A stretch of 64,000 nt of DNA from Eucommia ulmoides (GCA_016647705.1 CM028326.1:3286001-3350000), one strand, 5' to 3'; positions 36,986 through 49,743 are shown, counted from the first letter of the stretch. Numbers and translations are program-made. Notes: a model not told the origin generated them from the letters alone.

Positions 36986-38705
36986 ATTTTTGCTCTAAGT
37001 ATCCCTATTTTTCTCCTTCGTAAAATCAAATCCCGATTCCTCGTTATCTGTTATCAAATCGATCAACAACATCCTCAATTATTTTATTGGGTTATCGTTT
37101 GTAGCCGATATCTTTAATATTCGTAGGTGTAGTAATCCAAACAAAAGAAGAAATGTAACAGTAGAAGTATAAACATAATCATAAAATAGAGATATTGATC
37201 CCCACTCTCCATTATCCAATGAATGAGATGAGTAATTTGATTATTCTGGTGTGGAATAAAGATATGATGTTTGTGGCAATCGAGCTTTTCGAGGAGCCTT
37301 TGATATTGAGTGTGGAAGATTGTATGGATTTAAAAATAGAGACCATCGCCGATGAAGGCGCACAGGGATGGTCATCGACGAAGATAAAAGTTATTGATCC
37401 ATGTTCTTGAGTTGGAGGAGGTTAAACCAAATTTTGAATGTGAATGAAAATCACTTTTGAATTGTCGAAATACCGAATAGGTAAACTTTCTTAATCACCG
37501 GTGCTCAGATTACGTATTGGGTTTGACTTCAAGAGTCAAGAATGTGGCATGATCAATAATTTCAATTGGATCTATAATTTATTCTAAATTCAATAAATAA
37601 AATATTTTTGAGAGGCGTCATCACCCAAAACTACAAAAATATTCTGGACATCTTGCAGCACTTGGTGTCTCGGCAAGAAGTGTATATATATGGAATAAAC
37701 AAAGAGTTGTTGGCAAAGATAGTTGTTGATGGTTCCGAAAGTCGGAAGGTCAGACACATTGGTATGACTTTTTGAGAGGGAGAGACTTTGAAGCACATAA
37801 ACCAAGAAAAAAATGTATTTTCGTTTTGTTTGTTTACTCCCACCATATTACCATGTTTTCTTTTACTGATGCATGTTTTGGAATTATAAAAAAGTAAGAA
37901 ATCTGTCACCTTTTGTCTCACTTTGAGTGTATAATCCATGTGGCATAACTATCGTTTTGGCTTTATGTCACATTTTTGTAAATGCATTTTCAAAATTCTA
38001 ATTTCGATATCCCTAAACGTATTAGGGAATGTATCATATATTTTTTAAACATTCGACTTTTGTGTTTATGCATTTAATTAAAATTGTTGTTTTGTTCACT
38101 GGGACATTTATATTGTCAGGTGCATTATGCTGAGAAATTTACAATTGGGGATACGTGTAAACTTTCATCTTATTATACCACTACAAAGACATTTCGATGG
38201 CTCAAGGAATTGCTAAGATTGTCTAGACTTTGTAACACGTAGAGTGAGAGCAAAGGTATAATTGTTCTGGGAACATATTTGAAGAAACTCCATGACTACT
38301 TTACACTGGGGATTAAAGTGGGAGGTGTTAACGATTTTGGGTTTGCGGCAGTTGTACCTCGAACATCCGAGGTCTACAAATGGTGAAGCTTTGCAAAAGA
38401 AGTAGGAAGATTAACAATATATGTGTCCTTCAAGCCCAAGTACCTTAAATGATTCAAGTTTCCAATTTCTTCTAGTAGGCTCTCAATTGTAACTCCATTC
38501 AAGTCTAACACTCTCAGAAGTTTAATGTTCTTTAAAATATAAGGCAGAGATGATCCAAATAAATTGCCACAAAATGAAATAAGAGAATAAGGCTTTCATA
38601 TGCTTCTTTCAACTTGAAGATGAGGTGAATTTTCGTAAAGAACCAAATGCCATTGCTTTACTTCCAATTGTTCAAGGGTACATTGCTACGAGAATAATAG
38701 TCTAA
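36986..38705. repeat. Tandem unit copy 2
   Basis: The + frame at 37195-37410 has 71 open codons. C-terminal LRR relic at about 37630-37770 on +. LRR piece on - at about 38370-38660 is interrupted. Right junction is the long form, as in copy 1. Confidence 0.85.
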
Positions 38706-40413
38706 TTTTTGCTCTAAGACTCCCTGTTTTTCTCCTTCGTAAAATCAAATCCCGGTTCCTTGTTATCTGTTATCAAATCGATCAATAACATCCTCAATTA
38801 TTTTGTTGGGTTATCGTTTGTAGCCAATATCTTTATTATTCGTAGGTGTAGTAATCCAAACAAAAGAAGAAATGTAACAGTAGAAGTATAAATATAATCA
38901 TAAAATAGAGATATTGATCCCCACTCTCCATTATCCAATGAATGAGATGAGTAATTTGATTATTCTAGTGTGGAATAAAGATTTGATGTTTTTGGCAATC
39001 GAGTTTTTCGAGGAGCCTTTGATATTGAGGGTGGAAGATTGTGTGGATTTAAAAATAGAGACCATCGCCGATGAAGACGCGCAGGGATAGTCATCGACGA
39101 AGACAAAAGCTATTGCTCCATGTTCTTGACTTGGAGGAGGTTAAACCAAATTTTGAATGTGAATGAAAATCACTTTCGCATTGCTAAAATACCGAATAGG
39201 TAAACTTTCTTAATCACCAGTGCTCAGATGACGTATTGGGTCTGACTTCAAGAGTCAAGAATGTGGCATGATCAATAATTTGAATTGGATCTATAATTTA
39301 TTCTAAATTCAATAAATAAAATATTTTTGAGAGGCGTCATCACCCAAAACTACAAAAATATTCAGGACATCTTGCAGCACTTGGTGTCCCTGCAAGAAGT
39401 GTATATGTATGAAATAAACGAAGAGTTGTTGGCAAAGATAGTGGTTGATGGTTCCGAAAGTCTGAAGGTCAGACATATTGGTATGATTTTTTGAGAGAGA
39501 GAGACTTTGAAGCACATAAACAAAGAAAAAAATGTATTTTCGTTTTGTTTGTTTACTCCCACAATCTTACCATGTTTTCTTTTACTGATGCATATTTTGG
39601 AATTGTAAAAAAGTAAGAAATCTGTCACCTTTTGTCTCACTTTGAGTGTATGATCCATGTGCCATAACTATCGTTTTGGCTTTATGTCACATTTTTGTAA
39701 ATACATTTTCAAAATTCTAATTTCGATATTCCCAAACGTATTAGGGATTGTATCATATATTTTTTAAATATTCAACTTTTGTGTTTATGCATTTAATTAA
39801 AATTGTTGTTTTGCTCACTGGGACATTTATATTGTCAGGTGCATTATGCTGACAAATTTACAATTGGGGATACGTGTAAACTTTTATCTTATTATACCAC
39901 TACAAAAGACATTTCGATGGCTCAAGGAATTGCTAAGATTGTCTAGACTTTGTAACACGTAGAGTGAGAGAAAATGTATAATTGTTCTGGGAACATATTT
40001 GAAGAAACTCCATGACTACTTTACACTGGGGATTAAAGTGGGAGGTTTTAACGATTTTGGATTTGCGGCATTTGTACCTGGAATATTCGAGGTCTACAAA
40101 TGGTGAAGCTTTACAAAAGAAATAGGAAGATTAACAATATATGTGTCATTCAAGCCCAAGTACCTTAAATGAATCAAGTTCCCAATTTCTTCTACTAGGC
40201 TCTCAATTGTAACTCCATTCAAGTCTAACACTCTCAGAAATTTAATGTTCTTTAAAATATAAGGCAGAGATGATCCAAATAAATTGCCACAAAATGAAAT
40301 AAGAGAATAAGGCTTCCATATGCTTCTTTCAACTTGAAGATGAAGAGAATTTTCATAAAGAACCAAATGCCATTGCTTTACTTCCAATTGTTTAAGGGTA
40401 CATTGCTACGAGT
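38706..40413. repeat. Tandem unit copy 3
   Basis: The + frame near 38980-39130 carries one premature stop. LRR piece on - at 40094-40387 is open. Right junction is the short form, 'gctacgagttttgctctaag'. Confidence 0.85.
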
Positions 40414-42117
40414 TTTGCTCTAAGACTCCCTGTTTTTCTCATTCGTAAAATCAAATCCTTATTTCTTGTTATCTGTTATCAAATCGATCAACAACATCCT
40501 CAATTATTTTATTGGGTTATCGTTTGTAGTCGATATCTTTAATATTCGTAGGTGCAGTAATCCAAACAAAAGAAGAAATGTAACAGTAGAAGTATAAAGA
40601 TAATCATAAAATAGAGATATTGATCCCTACTCTCCATTATCCAATGAATGAGATGAGTAATTTGATTATTCTGGTGTGGAATAAAGATATGATGTTTGTG
40701 GCAATCGAGCTTTTCGAGGAGCCTTTGATATTGAGTGTGGAAGATTGTGTGGATTTAAAATTAGAGACCATCGCCGATGAAGGCGCGCAGGGATGGTCAT
40801 CGACGAAGACAAAAGCTATTGATCCATGTTCTTGACTTGGAGGAGGTTAAACCAAATTTTGAATGTGAATGAAAATCAATTTCGCATTGCTGAAATACCG
40901 AATAGGTAAACTTTCTTAATCACCAGTGCTCAGATGACGTATTGGGTCTGACTTCAAGAGTCAAGAATGTGGCATGATCAATAATTTGAATTGGATCTAT
41001 AATTTATTCTAAATTCAATAAATAAAATATTTTTGAGAGGCGTCATCACCCAAAACTTCAAAAATATTCAGGACATCTTGCAGCACTTGGTGTCCCTGCA
41101 AGAAGTGTATATGTATGAAATAAACGAAGAGTTGTTGGTAAAGATAGTGGTTGATGGTTCCGAAAGTCTGAAGGTCAGACACATTGGTATGATTTTTTGA
41201 GAGGGAGAGACTTTGAAGCACATAAACCAAGAAAAAAATGTATTTTCGTTTTGTTTGTTTACTCCCACCATCTTACCATATTTTCTTTTACTGATGCATG
41301 TTTTGGAATTGTAAAAAAGTAAGAAATCTGTCACCTTTTGTCTCATTTTGAGTGTATGATTCATGTGCCATAACTATCGTTTTGGCTTTATGTCATATTT
41401 TTGTAAATACATTTTCAAAATTCTAATTTCGATATTCCCAAACGTATTAGGGATTGTCTCATATATTTTTTAAATATTTAACTTTTGTGTTTATGCATTT
41501 CATTAAAATTGTTGTTTTGCTCACTGGGACATTTATATTGTCAGGTGCATTATGCTGAGAAATTTATAATTGGGGATACGAACAAACTTTTATCTTATTA
41601 TACCACTACAAAAGACATTTCGATGGCTCAAGGAATTGCTAAGATTGTCTAGACTTTGTAACACGTAGAGTGATAGCAGAGGTAGAATTGTTCTGGGAAC
41701 ATATTTGAAGAAACTCCATGACTATTTTACACTGGGGATTAAAGTGGGAGGTTTTAACGATTTTGGGTTTGCAGCATTTGTACCTCGAACATCCGAGAAC
41801 TACAAATAGTGAAGCTTTGTAAAAGAAGTAGGAAGATTAACAATATATGTGTCCTTAAAACCCAAGTACCTTAAATGAATCAAGTTCCCAATTTCTTCTA
41901 GTAGGCTCTCAATTGTAACTCCATTCAAGTCTAACGCTCTTAGAAGTTTAATGTTCTTTAAAATATAAGGGAGAGATGATCCAAATAAATTGCCACAAAA
42001 TGAAATAAGAGAATAAGGCTTCCATATGCTTATTTGAACTTGAAGATGAGGAGAATTTTCGTAAAGAACCAAATGCCATTGCTTTACTTCCAATTGTTCA
42101 AGGGTACATTGCTACGA
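40414..42117. repeat. Tandem unit copy 4
   Basis: The + frame at 40620-40835 has 71 open codons. LRR piece on - at 41800-42093 is open. Right junction is the short form, as in copy 3. Confidence 0.85.
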
Positions 42118-43846
42118 GTTTTGCTCTAAGACTCCCTATTTTTCTCATTCGTAAAATCAAATCCTTGTTCCTTGTTATCTGTTATCAAATCGATCAACAA
42201 CATCCTCAATTATTTTGTTGGGTTATCGTTTGTAGCCGATATCTTTATTATTCGTAGGTGTAATAATCCAAACAAAAGAAGAAATGTAACAGTAGAAGTA
42301 TAAACATAATCATAAAATAGAGATATTGATCCCCACTCTCCATTATCTAATGAATGAGATGAGTAATTTGATTATTCTGGTGTGGAATAAAGATATGATG
42401 TTTGTGGCAATCGAGCTTTTCGAGGAGCCTTTGATATTGAGTGTGGAAGATTGTATGGATTTAAAAATAGAGACCATCACCGATGAAGGCGCACAATGAT
42501 GGTCACCGACGAAGACAAAAGCTATTGATCCATGTTCTTGAGTTGGAGGAGGTTAAACCAAATTTTGAATGTGAATGAAAATCACTTTCGAATTGCCTAA
42601 ATACCGAATAGGTAAATTTTCTTAATCACCGGTGCTTAGATGACGTATTAGGTTTGACTTCAAGAGTCAAGAACGTGGCATGATCAATAATTTCAATTGG
42701 ATCTATAATTTATTCTAAATTCAATAAATAAAATATTTTTGAGAGGCGTCATCACCCAAAACTACAAAAATATTCAGGACATCTTGCAGCACTTGGTGTC
42801 CCTGCAAGAAGTGTATATGTATGAAATAAACGAAGAGTTGTTGGCAAAGATAGTGGTTGATGGTTTCGAAAGTCTGAAGGTCAGACACATTGGTATGATT
42901 TTTTGAGAGGGAGAGACTTTGAAGCACATAAACCAAGAAAAAAAATGTATTTTCGTTTTGTTTGTTTACTCCCACCATATTACTATGTTTTCTTTTACTG
43001 ATGCATGTTTTGGAATTGTAAAAAAGTAAGAAATCTGTCACCTTTTGTCTCACTTTGAGTGTATGATCCATGTGGCATAACTATCGTTTTGGCTTTATGT
43101 CACATTTTTGTAAATACATTTTCAAAATTCTAATTTCGATATCCCCAAACGTATTAGGGATTGTATCATATATTTTTTAAACATTCGACTTTTGTGTTTA
43201 TGCATTTCATTAAAATTGTTGTTTTGCTCACTGGGACATTTATATTGTCAGGTGCATTATGCTGAGAAATTTACAATTGGTGATACGTGTAAACTTTCAT
43301 CTTATTATACTACTACAAAAGACATTTCGATGGCTCAAGGAATTGCTAAGATTGTCTAGACTTTGCAATACGTAGAGTGAGAGCAAAGGTAGAATTGTTC
43401 TGGGAACATATTTGAAGAAATTCCATGACTACTTTACACTGGGGATTAAAGTGGGAGGTTTTAACGATTTTGGGTTTGCGGCATTTGTACCTCGAACATC
43501 CGAGGTCTACAAATGGTGAAGCTTTACAAAAGAAGTAGGAAGATTAACAATATATGTGTCCTTAAAATCCAAGTACCTTAAATGAATCAAGTTCCCAATT
43601 TCTTCTAGTAGGCTCTCAATTGTAACTTCATTCAAGTCTAACACTCTCAGAAGTTTAATGTTCTTTAAAATATAAGGCAGAGATGATCCAAATAAATTGA
43701 CATAAAATGAAATAAGAGAATAAGGCTTCCATATGCTTCTTTCAACTTGAAGATGAGGTGAATTTTCGTAAAGAACCAAATGCCAATGCTTTACTTCCAA
43801 TTGTTCAAGGGTACATTGCTACGAGAATAATAGTCTAAAGTCCCCA
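42118..43846. repeat. Tandem unit copy 5
   Basis: The + frame near 42385-42540 carries one premature stop. LRR piece on - at 43507-43800 is open and continues rightwards into the NBS region of pseudogene 3, so this copy keeps the undeleted arrangement. Confidence 0.85.
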
Positions 43847-44977
43847 TTGGTAAGAATAGGAACCACCACATCATGCATGAAATAGTGCAGTTGACAAGTT
43901 GTGGGCTCTCTACTAATGTGCTGTGAGAGATAGCCACTAACATGTTTCTGTTGATGAGTTCCTTGAAGTAATCTCTAGGAACGTCTTTTATAGCTTCCCT
44001 AGGTGTTTCTTTGACAAAATCCTTTGCAATGCACAAATGTGCAAACTTTTTACTAGTTAACCGATGACCTTTGGGGAACATTGCACAATCAAGAAACACT
44101 ATTTAATATGTTTGGGCAAATGCTTGTAACTCAATAACAAGGTTTCCTTAAAATTGTTCTTTAATTGCAAAGTCGGGCTCATGGCCACCTTGTCCATTAA
44201 TGTATGTTTTCACCTTTAATTGACATCAATTCACCAACAACTACAATAGCAAGAAGTAAGCCTTGACATCCATTAACAAGTTTGTTTTGCCACATTATTC
44301 AAATATTCACAATAATATCTCTCAAGGTCATGATATCTAAAAACCATTTTGTAGAAGTGATTCTAAGACAATTAGGGATTCAAACATTTTACCTTGAGAT
44401 AGTGATACATGTGTTCCCGAAAAAATTGAGAAATTACAGTTTTGTAACGTGTAGTGATGAGAAAACAAGAGTCCCCATTGTTATTTCGAAGAAAGCATTG
44501 GATCTCGGACAAAGCATTCTAATGATCCCAAACATCATCAAGGACGAGAATATATCTCTTATATTCCAAGTGAGCAAGATTCTTTACATCTCTTTAGCAC
44601 CCATCTCATCAATGCCATCAGGAATTAGAACTGGAACTTTGGCACGACTGTAGAACTTCTTCATTATATCCTTTAAAATGCCTTCAAATTTTTTATTAGT
44701 CCTACGTAATCCCAAGCATAATAGTCAACGCTGTTGTTAAGCTAGATATTCTCCTCTAATTGCTTGAGAATATTTGTTTTGTCTGATCTACCTAGGTCCC
44801 AAACTGTGACCACAACCGTTTCTTTTAACTCTTCGACTAGTTTTTTTAGCTCAACAACATGTTCATCTATTCCCACAATGTACAGATCATTATCATAAGT
44901 AAAATATTGTACCTTATACGTTTTGACTTCTTGATTTTGTTGTTGTCTATTTTGATGATAGTTCGATGCATCCTTCA

Positions 44978-45386
44978 TGTAGGACCTCAAGCGCAACCAC
45001 TTATTCTAAAACCAATTGGTGTTAGGAAAGACATATACCGTAGCTTTATAGTATATTCAGCACATACAAGCGCCCACGACATTTGACTGTGACTTGACTC
45101 ACACCCGGGCCTCTACCATGGTACAATTGCTGCCAAAACCTTAGCCAACAATCTCCCCCTCAGTAATTGCTCTCGCTGGAAATCGAACCCGTGACCCTGG
45201 CTCTGATACCACTTATAGGACGTTAGGCTCAGCCACTTATCCTAAAACCAATTGGTGTTAGGAAATACATATATCATATCTTTATAGTGCATTCATCATA
45301 CATAAACGCCCACGACATTTGACTATAACTTAACCCACACTCGGGCCTCCGCTAGGAGACAATTGTTGCCAAAATTCTAGCCAACA
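44978..45386 (-). mobile_element. TRIM (terminal-repeat retrotransposon in miniature)
   Basis: Two direct repeats of 173 bp each (44978-45150 and 45214-45386) flank a 63-bp interior. On the minus strand the interior starts with a primer-binding site complementary to initiator tRNA-Met (TGGTATCAGAGCC) and ends with a purine tract (ACTGAGGGGGAGA) before the second LTR. LTR ends are TGTTGGCT...CCTACA (one copy with TATA for TACA). Flanking 5-bp duplication: CTTCA (44973-44977) and ATTCA (45387-45391), one mismatch. The NLR coding sequence closes exactly once the element is removed. Confidence 0.93.
45202..45213 (-). other. Primer-binding site of the TRIM (tRNA-iMet)
   Basis: On the minus strand AGTGGTATCAGAG follows the 5' LTR directly; TGGTATCAGAGC is the canonical plant primer-binding site for initiator tRNA-Met. 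Confidence 0.85.
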
Positions 45387-45412
45387 ATTCAGAATATTAA
45401 TACCCTCGATAG

Positions 45413-45808
45413 CTAAAAAAAAGTGATGGATGGATATTAATACCCTTCCTAAATTTTTGGGAACAAAAAAGACATTTCAGCTTCTCTTTTCATATCTCTC
45501 ATCTCTACGACCTTCCATATTCTGTTCGTCTAAATCCATAGCCAGATTGCCAAAAATCGCCTCCATGGCCATCCCCCTCCTCGAAATCGAAAATATCTTG
45601 TCTTCCATGGAAAGTTCAACCATCTCATTGCTTAAACTGTCGAGGCATTTTGCGTCGATGAAGAAGCAAGATTTGAAACTACGACGGCGACGGCCACGAA
45701 TCTTGAACTGCGACAACGATGGATTTAGAACAACAACGGTGACGGCTACGGATCTTGAACAACAACGATGATGGATCTAGAACAACGATAGACGAATCAG
45801 AAATTGTT
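45413..45808. other. Unclassified region left of the solo LTR
   Basis: An open frame of 113 codons (45430-45771, +) has no recognised domain and ends in a repetitive R-rich, 'gacggcgacggc'-like tract. Homologous-looking 'gatctgaatcgaaaat' phrases continue across the solo LTR at 48446-48760, so this was one repetitive segment before the insertion. Confidence 0.4.
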
Positions 45809-47417
45809 TGTCATGACCCGTCCCGGACACCCAACATCCCGGGGTTGGCGTGACGACATCATGACATCACCTATTACAACCAACCATATTTTAAACGATA
45901 ATATGCATACATCAATAAACCATCATCTATATAAGGTATACATATTCTCTATTATGGGGACATACCCGTCCCCCAAACACAACAACAACAAAATATAAAA
46001 CCATGAATCTCTCATAGGTTTGCCTCAGACAACTCATCTCAAACCTCCACACGACTCCATCGTAGGACTCTACCTGACGCCAGTAGGGGATCGACTCCTA
46101 ACTGCTTCACCTGCGAGTGTACTGCCTTCTTAATAAAAATATTTTAAATGGATCAAGCATATAACATTTAAATTTGCACATATCAAACAAAAATCTCATG
46201 ATATAAATAACTCCTACCACAAGGAAAATACATTTTTCTGTCACCACAGAATTAACGTCTATATATATATAGTACCCCAACTAAGCAGTGAAAATCAATC
46301 AGAATAATTCAATTAACCATATAGTATAATGAAATCAGAATATAGGTATACCAACACAAATAAATATGCCAATCTAGTAGAAAATGATGTATATAAATAT
46401 AAATTATTCATCCCAATCACCATATATGATAAAACACCAAATACGATAAAACACCACATCTCAAACACCACACCACTCTCTGGATAGCCATAGTGATCGT
46501 TTTAACCTCACGATCGGGAGTTGCAACGGTATTGTACCATTCGTAGGATATGCCTTCCTAGAAGAACTAACTGCGCAGATAATCACCTACCGCACGTCTC
46601 CGGAGGACATAATATCAGTCACCACCTGCTGGACCACCCTCCGGACATGACATAATATCAATCACCACCTGCTGGACCACCCTCCGGACATGACATAAGT
46701 TATGGCTAGTCCAATCAACAACATCGTGAAATCAATAACGTCATCGTCAAATCAATAACGTCATCGTCAAACCAATATCATCAACCTCTATTTCCAAAAC
46801 CGATTTAATCCAAAAATCATGTTTTTCACTTTCTTTTAAAAATCCACTGATTTCAATAAATCATTTATTTCCACATTTTTCTTTAAAAACTAACGAAATT
46901 CACATTTTCAAAACACCCAAATTCGCTTGATCCATATAAGTTATAAATTCGCCCAATTTTAAATAAACACATTTTTCCATCATATATATATGAAAATAGA
47001 TTTGGTAAGAAGATAGTGTACTCTCCTGGTAATTTGCTCCGAAAAGTTTTTACCGTTTATACTCTACCTTTCCTCCGGTGCCCGTGAACCTATTAGTGAT
47101 AGGGTCTAAATTAATATTTTATATAAAAATACCCTATCCACACCTATCCATACAATGCAGGCCTTAATTTCCGTAATTTCCTATTTCTCGCCTTTTATTA
47201 CGAAATATTTCTATTCGTCTAATATCGCTCCGTTAAAGTTTATTATACAAACTTTATTTATATAAACTGTCTCATGGTCTCAACATTCATTATCGCAATT
47301 TTGATATTTTAAGACTAGAAAACTAATTTAATAATCATAAGAGCTAATAAGAAACGTTACTCGCTCTAAACAATTGTCGATCTTCTTAAAATTTTTCTTA
47401 AGTTTATGCTCTTGCTC

Positions 47418-47545
47418 CCACCGCTTAGGCGAACAAGCTTTTTCACTACTCTGTGATACACACTGCCGGCCCACCGCCTAGGCGAGAAAATTCTGCCTAG
47501 GCGAACTCCCCTTGCTTTATTTTTTGATGCTCCACCGCCTAGGGG
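47418..47545. repeat. CGCCTAGGCG palindromes in the second LTR
   Basis: 'ccaccgcttaggcg', 'ccaccgcctaggcgag', 'tctgcctaggcgaac' and 'ccaccgcctaggggaac' occur within about 120 bp. The motif and its spacers match the cluster at 400-690 in a different solo LTR. Confidence 0.75.
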
Positions 47546-47624
47546 AACTGTTTCCCTTTTCTTTCTGCTCTGTTTTCTGGTCCTGCCGTCTCTCTCTCAC
47601 TTCACCTCACCACCCCCACCTGAG

Positions 47625-47975
47625 CATCCCTACACACACAACGCACACAGCCCACACCCACATACACACCGCAAACTCACACACACAATTATTCAAACAC
47701 ACATACACTGATTACATCATACACCCACAATACCCACACGATTACCGACGGTAATGACACACACATACAGGGACACACTCACACTCACTATCACTGTCGA
47801 AACACATACCCACACACAACTGCATCAAACAGAAAACACACACATACACAGCAACACACACAACGACACATACAACACACGGCCGGACAACACCCACACA
47901 CCGGCCAACGACGAAATAACGCATATACACACAAACGAACAAAATAGAACACACATACACACTCACCAGCCCCCC
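47625..47975. repeat. CA-rich low-complexity block
   Basis: About 350 bp dominated by CACA/ACAC dinucleotides with 'cacatac' variants. The long T/H-rich and V/C-rich open frames here are compositional artefacts. Confidence 0.85.
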
Positions 47976-48445
47976 AAACAACATAGACCACCGTCGAACA
48001 CACTCCGGCTGAACAGGACCTGCTCATCTCTCTCTCTCTTCGTTTTTTCTCTCTCATCCGGTTCTCATCTCCCTCTATTTTCTCTGGATTCTTCTTCGTT
48101 CCTTCCGAGGAGTGTGGATATGTATGAATATCTGTGTATATATATAGATGTGTATATGTGATCATCGGTCGAACATGTGGCCGTTCCCTCAACGTTGGAT
48201 TTCCACCGTCTCTATCTATCTATATATATAATTATATAATATATATAATTTTGCACAAATCTCTCCTCATTTTAGTTTGGATAGTAATTAGACCCATTCT
48301 AAATTTTAATATTTATGAAAATTACAATTTATCCCCTAAAATTTTAATTTATATAATTAATATCACAATCCACCCCGGTATTTTTGAAATATTTAAAATG
48401 CGGTTTAAATTATACGTATGTCAAAGGTCGGGGTCTTACATTGTT

Positions 48446-49743
48446 TATATCTGAATTGAAAATCGACGACGGTCAAATTAGAAGTCGTTTAGATCTGAAT
48501 CGAAAATCAGTGGCGGACGAATTGGAAATCGTCCTGATCGGAATTCTTAAATTTGAATAAAAAATTGGATGATGAACATACGACTACATAATACGACATC
48601 CATGATCTATCGGAATATTATATCTATCAGAATCGCTCATGATCTGTCGAAGTTGGGGGAGGGCAATCAATAGACGAATCTATAAAATTCCAGATCTGGA
48701 AACTTACTGAAGATCTACGATGGATCTGAATCGAAAATTGGAGAAAAATCGGACGGGGGTCAGACATTTTGGATTTGAGGCTGTTCATCTCTTGTTCTAA
48801 TATTAGTTTTAGGTTAACAAGGATTTTTTTTGTTTCAAATGGCATTTTCACTCTCTAAATGTTAACCTCTTTTTATTTTGTTTTGAAATATTGTTATCAC
48901 TCACATTAATTAGTAGAAGCGTGAATGTCCAAAACAAGTACATTTGTGAGTTTCTCTTTTGTATTTTTGTGAATATTCACAGTTATTCAATCAGTTATTG
49001 TTGTAATAAAATATAATAATGGAACATGAATGTTCACACAAGCATTGTGAACATTCATAATGTTTTCAATCATTTGTTATGATTTTAAAGTGCCTTATTT
49101 TTTTGTTAATTAAGCTTTGACTCTCCTAAGAAACACTTCGAGAATTAGATCTTAAATTTAATCCTGAATGCACCAGGCCAATGGGAAGGGGGTGCACCCT
49201 TAAGATCACTCTGTGAATTGATTAGTTGAGGTGCGAGTAAACTGACCCGAACACACCTTATCGTAAAATAAAAATATTAAAAATAACAAATAAATTGTGA
49301 ATATTCACATTTTAACCTGGGCAAACTGAATAATAACTCAATGGTGTGACATCACAAGACTATTTTATTTTAAAAAATAAACAATATACATAAAAAACAA
49401 AAAATTAGAATTATACAATAATATTTATTTTTTTTAACATTAAAAATGTTCACTTTTGCCGACATGTTTTTTTGTTCCATAGTTTAAGGAACTTTTATTT
49501 TTAATTTCAGAGTTACTAATAACAATATAATGATATTTTATGTAAATTAGAGTTATGACCATTTTCTAAAAAAAAAATATGGGGACCAAAAATTTAATTA
49601 TAATAATTGTGGTATTTTTTTTTTTAATTTCTATATCTTAGAGACTAAGTAATATTTAAAGATAAAATAAAATAATTAACAACTATAATATACAAATATT
49701 CACTCATAACATTTTCCTTTTTATATTTTCTTCACTACTTTTT
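48446..49743. other. Intergenic, no gene supported
   Basis: Continuation of the repetitive 'gatctgaatcgaaaat' segment to about 48800, then AT-rich DNA. A 13-bp-arm inverted repeat ATGAATGTTCACA / TGTGAACATTCAT lies at 49026-49058. 'gattagttgaggtgcgagta' near 49220 looks like a repeat-element fragment that I cannot classify. Confidence 0.4.

Larger units (their letters stand above)
35270..43846. repeat. Five-copy tandem array of a ~1.71-kb NLR-derived unit
   Basis: Head-to-tail copies begin at about 35270, 36986, 38706, 40414 and 42118. Each holds, on +, a small 50-70-codon frame ending in a TGA, then a C-terminal LRR relic (DILQHLVSLQEVYIYGINEE-like), then spacer, and finally on - a 97-codon LRR piece. 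In the first four copies the LRR piece is fused directly to NLR upstream DNA, so the NBS is deleted. In the fifth the LRR runs on into a longer NLR pseudogene. Confidence 0.93.
43507..45412 (-). pseudogene. CC-NBS-LRR pseudogene 3
   Basis: Minus-strand NLR from about 45412 down to the copy-5 LRR. It keeps the end of the coiled-coil (ASNYHQNRQQQNQEVK), a degenerate P-loop (WDLGRSDKTNILKQ), kinase-2 RYILVLDDVWDH intact in one frame near 44560-44520, RNBS-D (FLDCAMFPKGHRLTSKKF) and, in another frame near 43870, the MHDVV motif. Frameshifts separate these. A 409-bp TRIM element interrupts the coiled-coil region at 44978-45386. The 5' end breaks off near 45412. Confidence 0.85.
45809..48440. mobile_element. 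2.6-kb solo LTR, probably Ty3/gypsy
   Basis: Begins TGTCATGACCCGTCC and ends GGGGTCTTACA, flanked by a perfect 5-bp duplication TTGTT (45804-45808 and 48441-48445). No internal domain present. Ends of this style (TGTAAGACCCCGACC on the other strand) occur in many plant gypsy LTRs; orientation is not determined. It contains two 41-bp tandem copies ('ctgctggaccaccctccgga') at 46619-46698, a CA-rich low-complexity block at 47625-47975 and CGCCTAGGCG palindromes at 47418-47545. Confidence 0.88.

Noticed and set aside
35901-43071. Repeated 98-116-codon minus-strand frames (for example 37631-37939 and 42721-43071)
   Set aside because: They lie antisense to the C-terminal LRR relic and non-coding spacer; their similarity reflects recent unit duplication, not selection on a protein.
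45430-45771. 113-codon + frame upstream of the second solo LTR
   Set aside because: Ends in a repetitive R-rich tract and has no recognised domain; part of a repetitive segment continuing at 48446.
47742-48192. Long frames on both strands in the CA-rich block
   Set aside because: Produced by dinucleotide repeats (T/H-rich on +, V/C-rich on -); inside a solo LTR.
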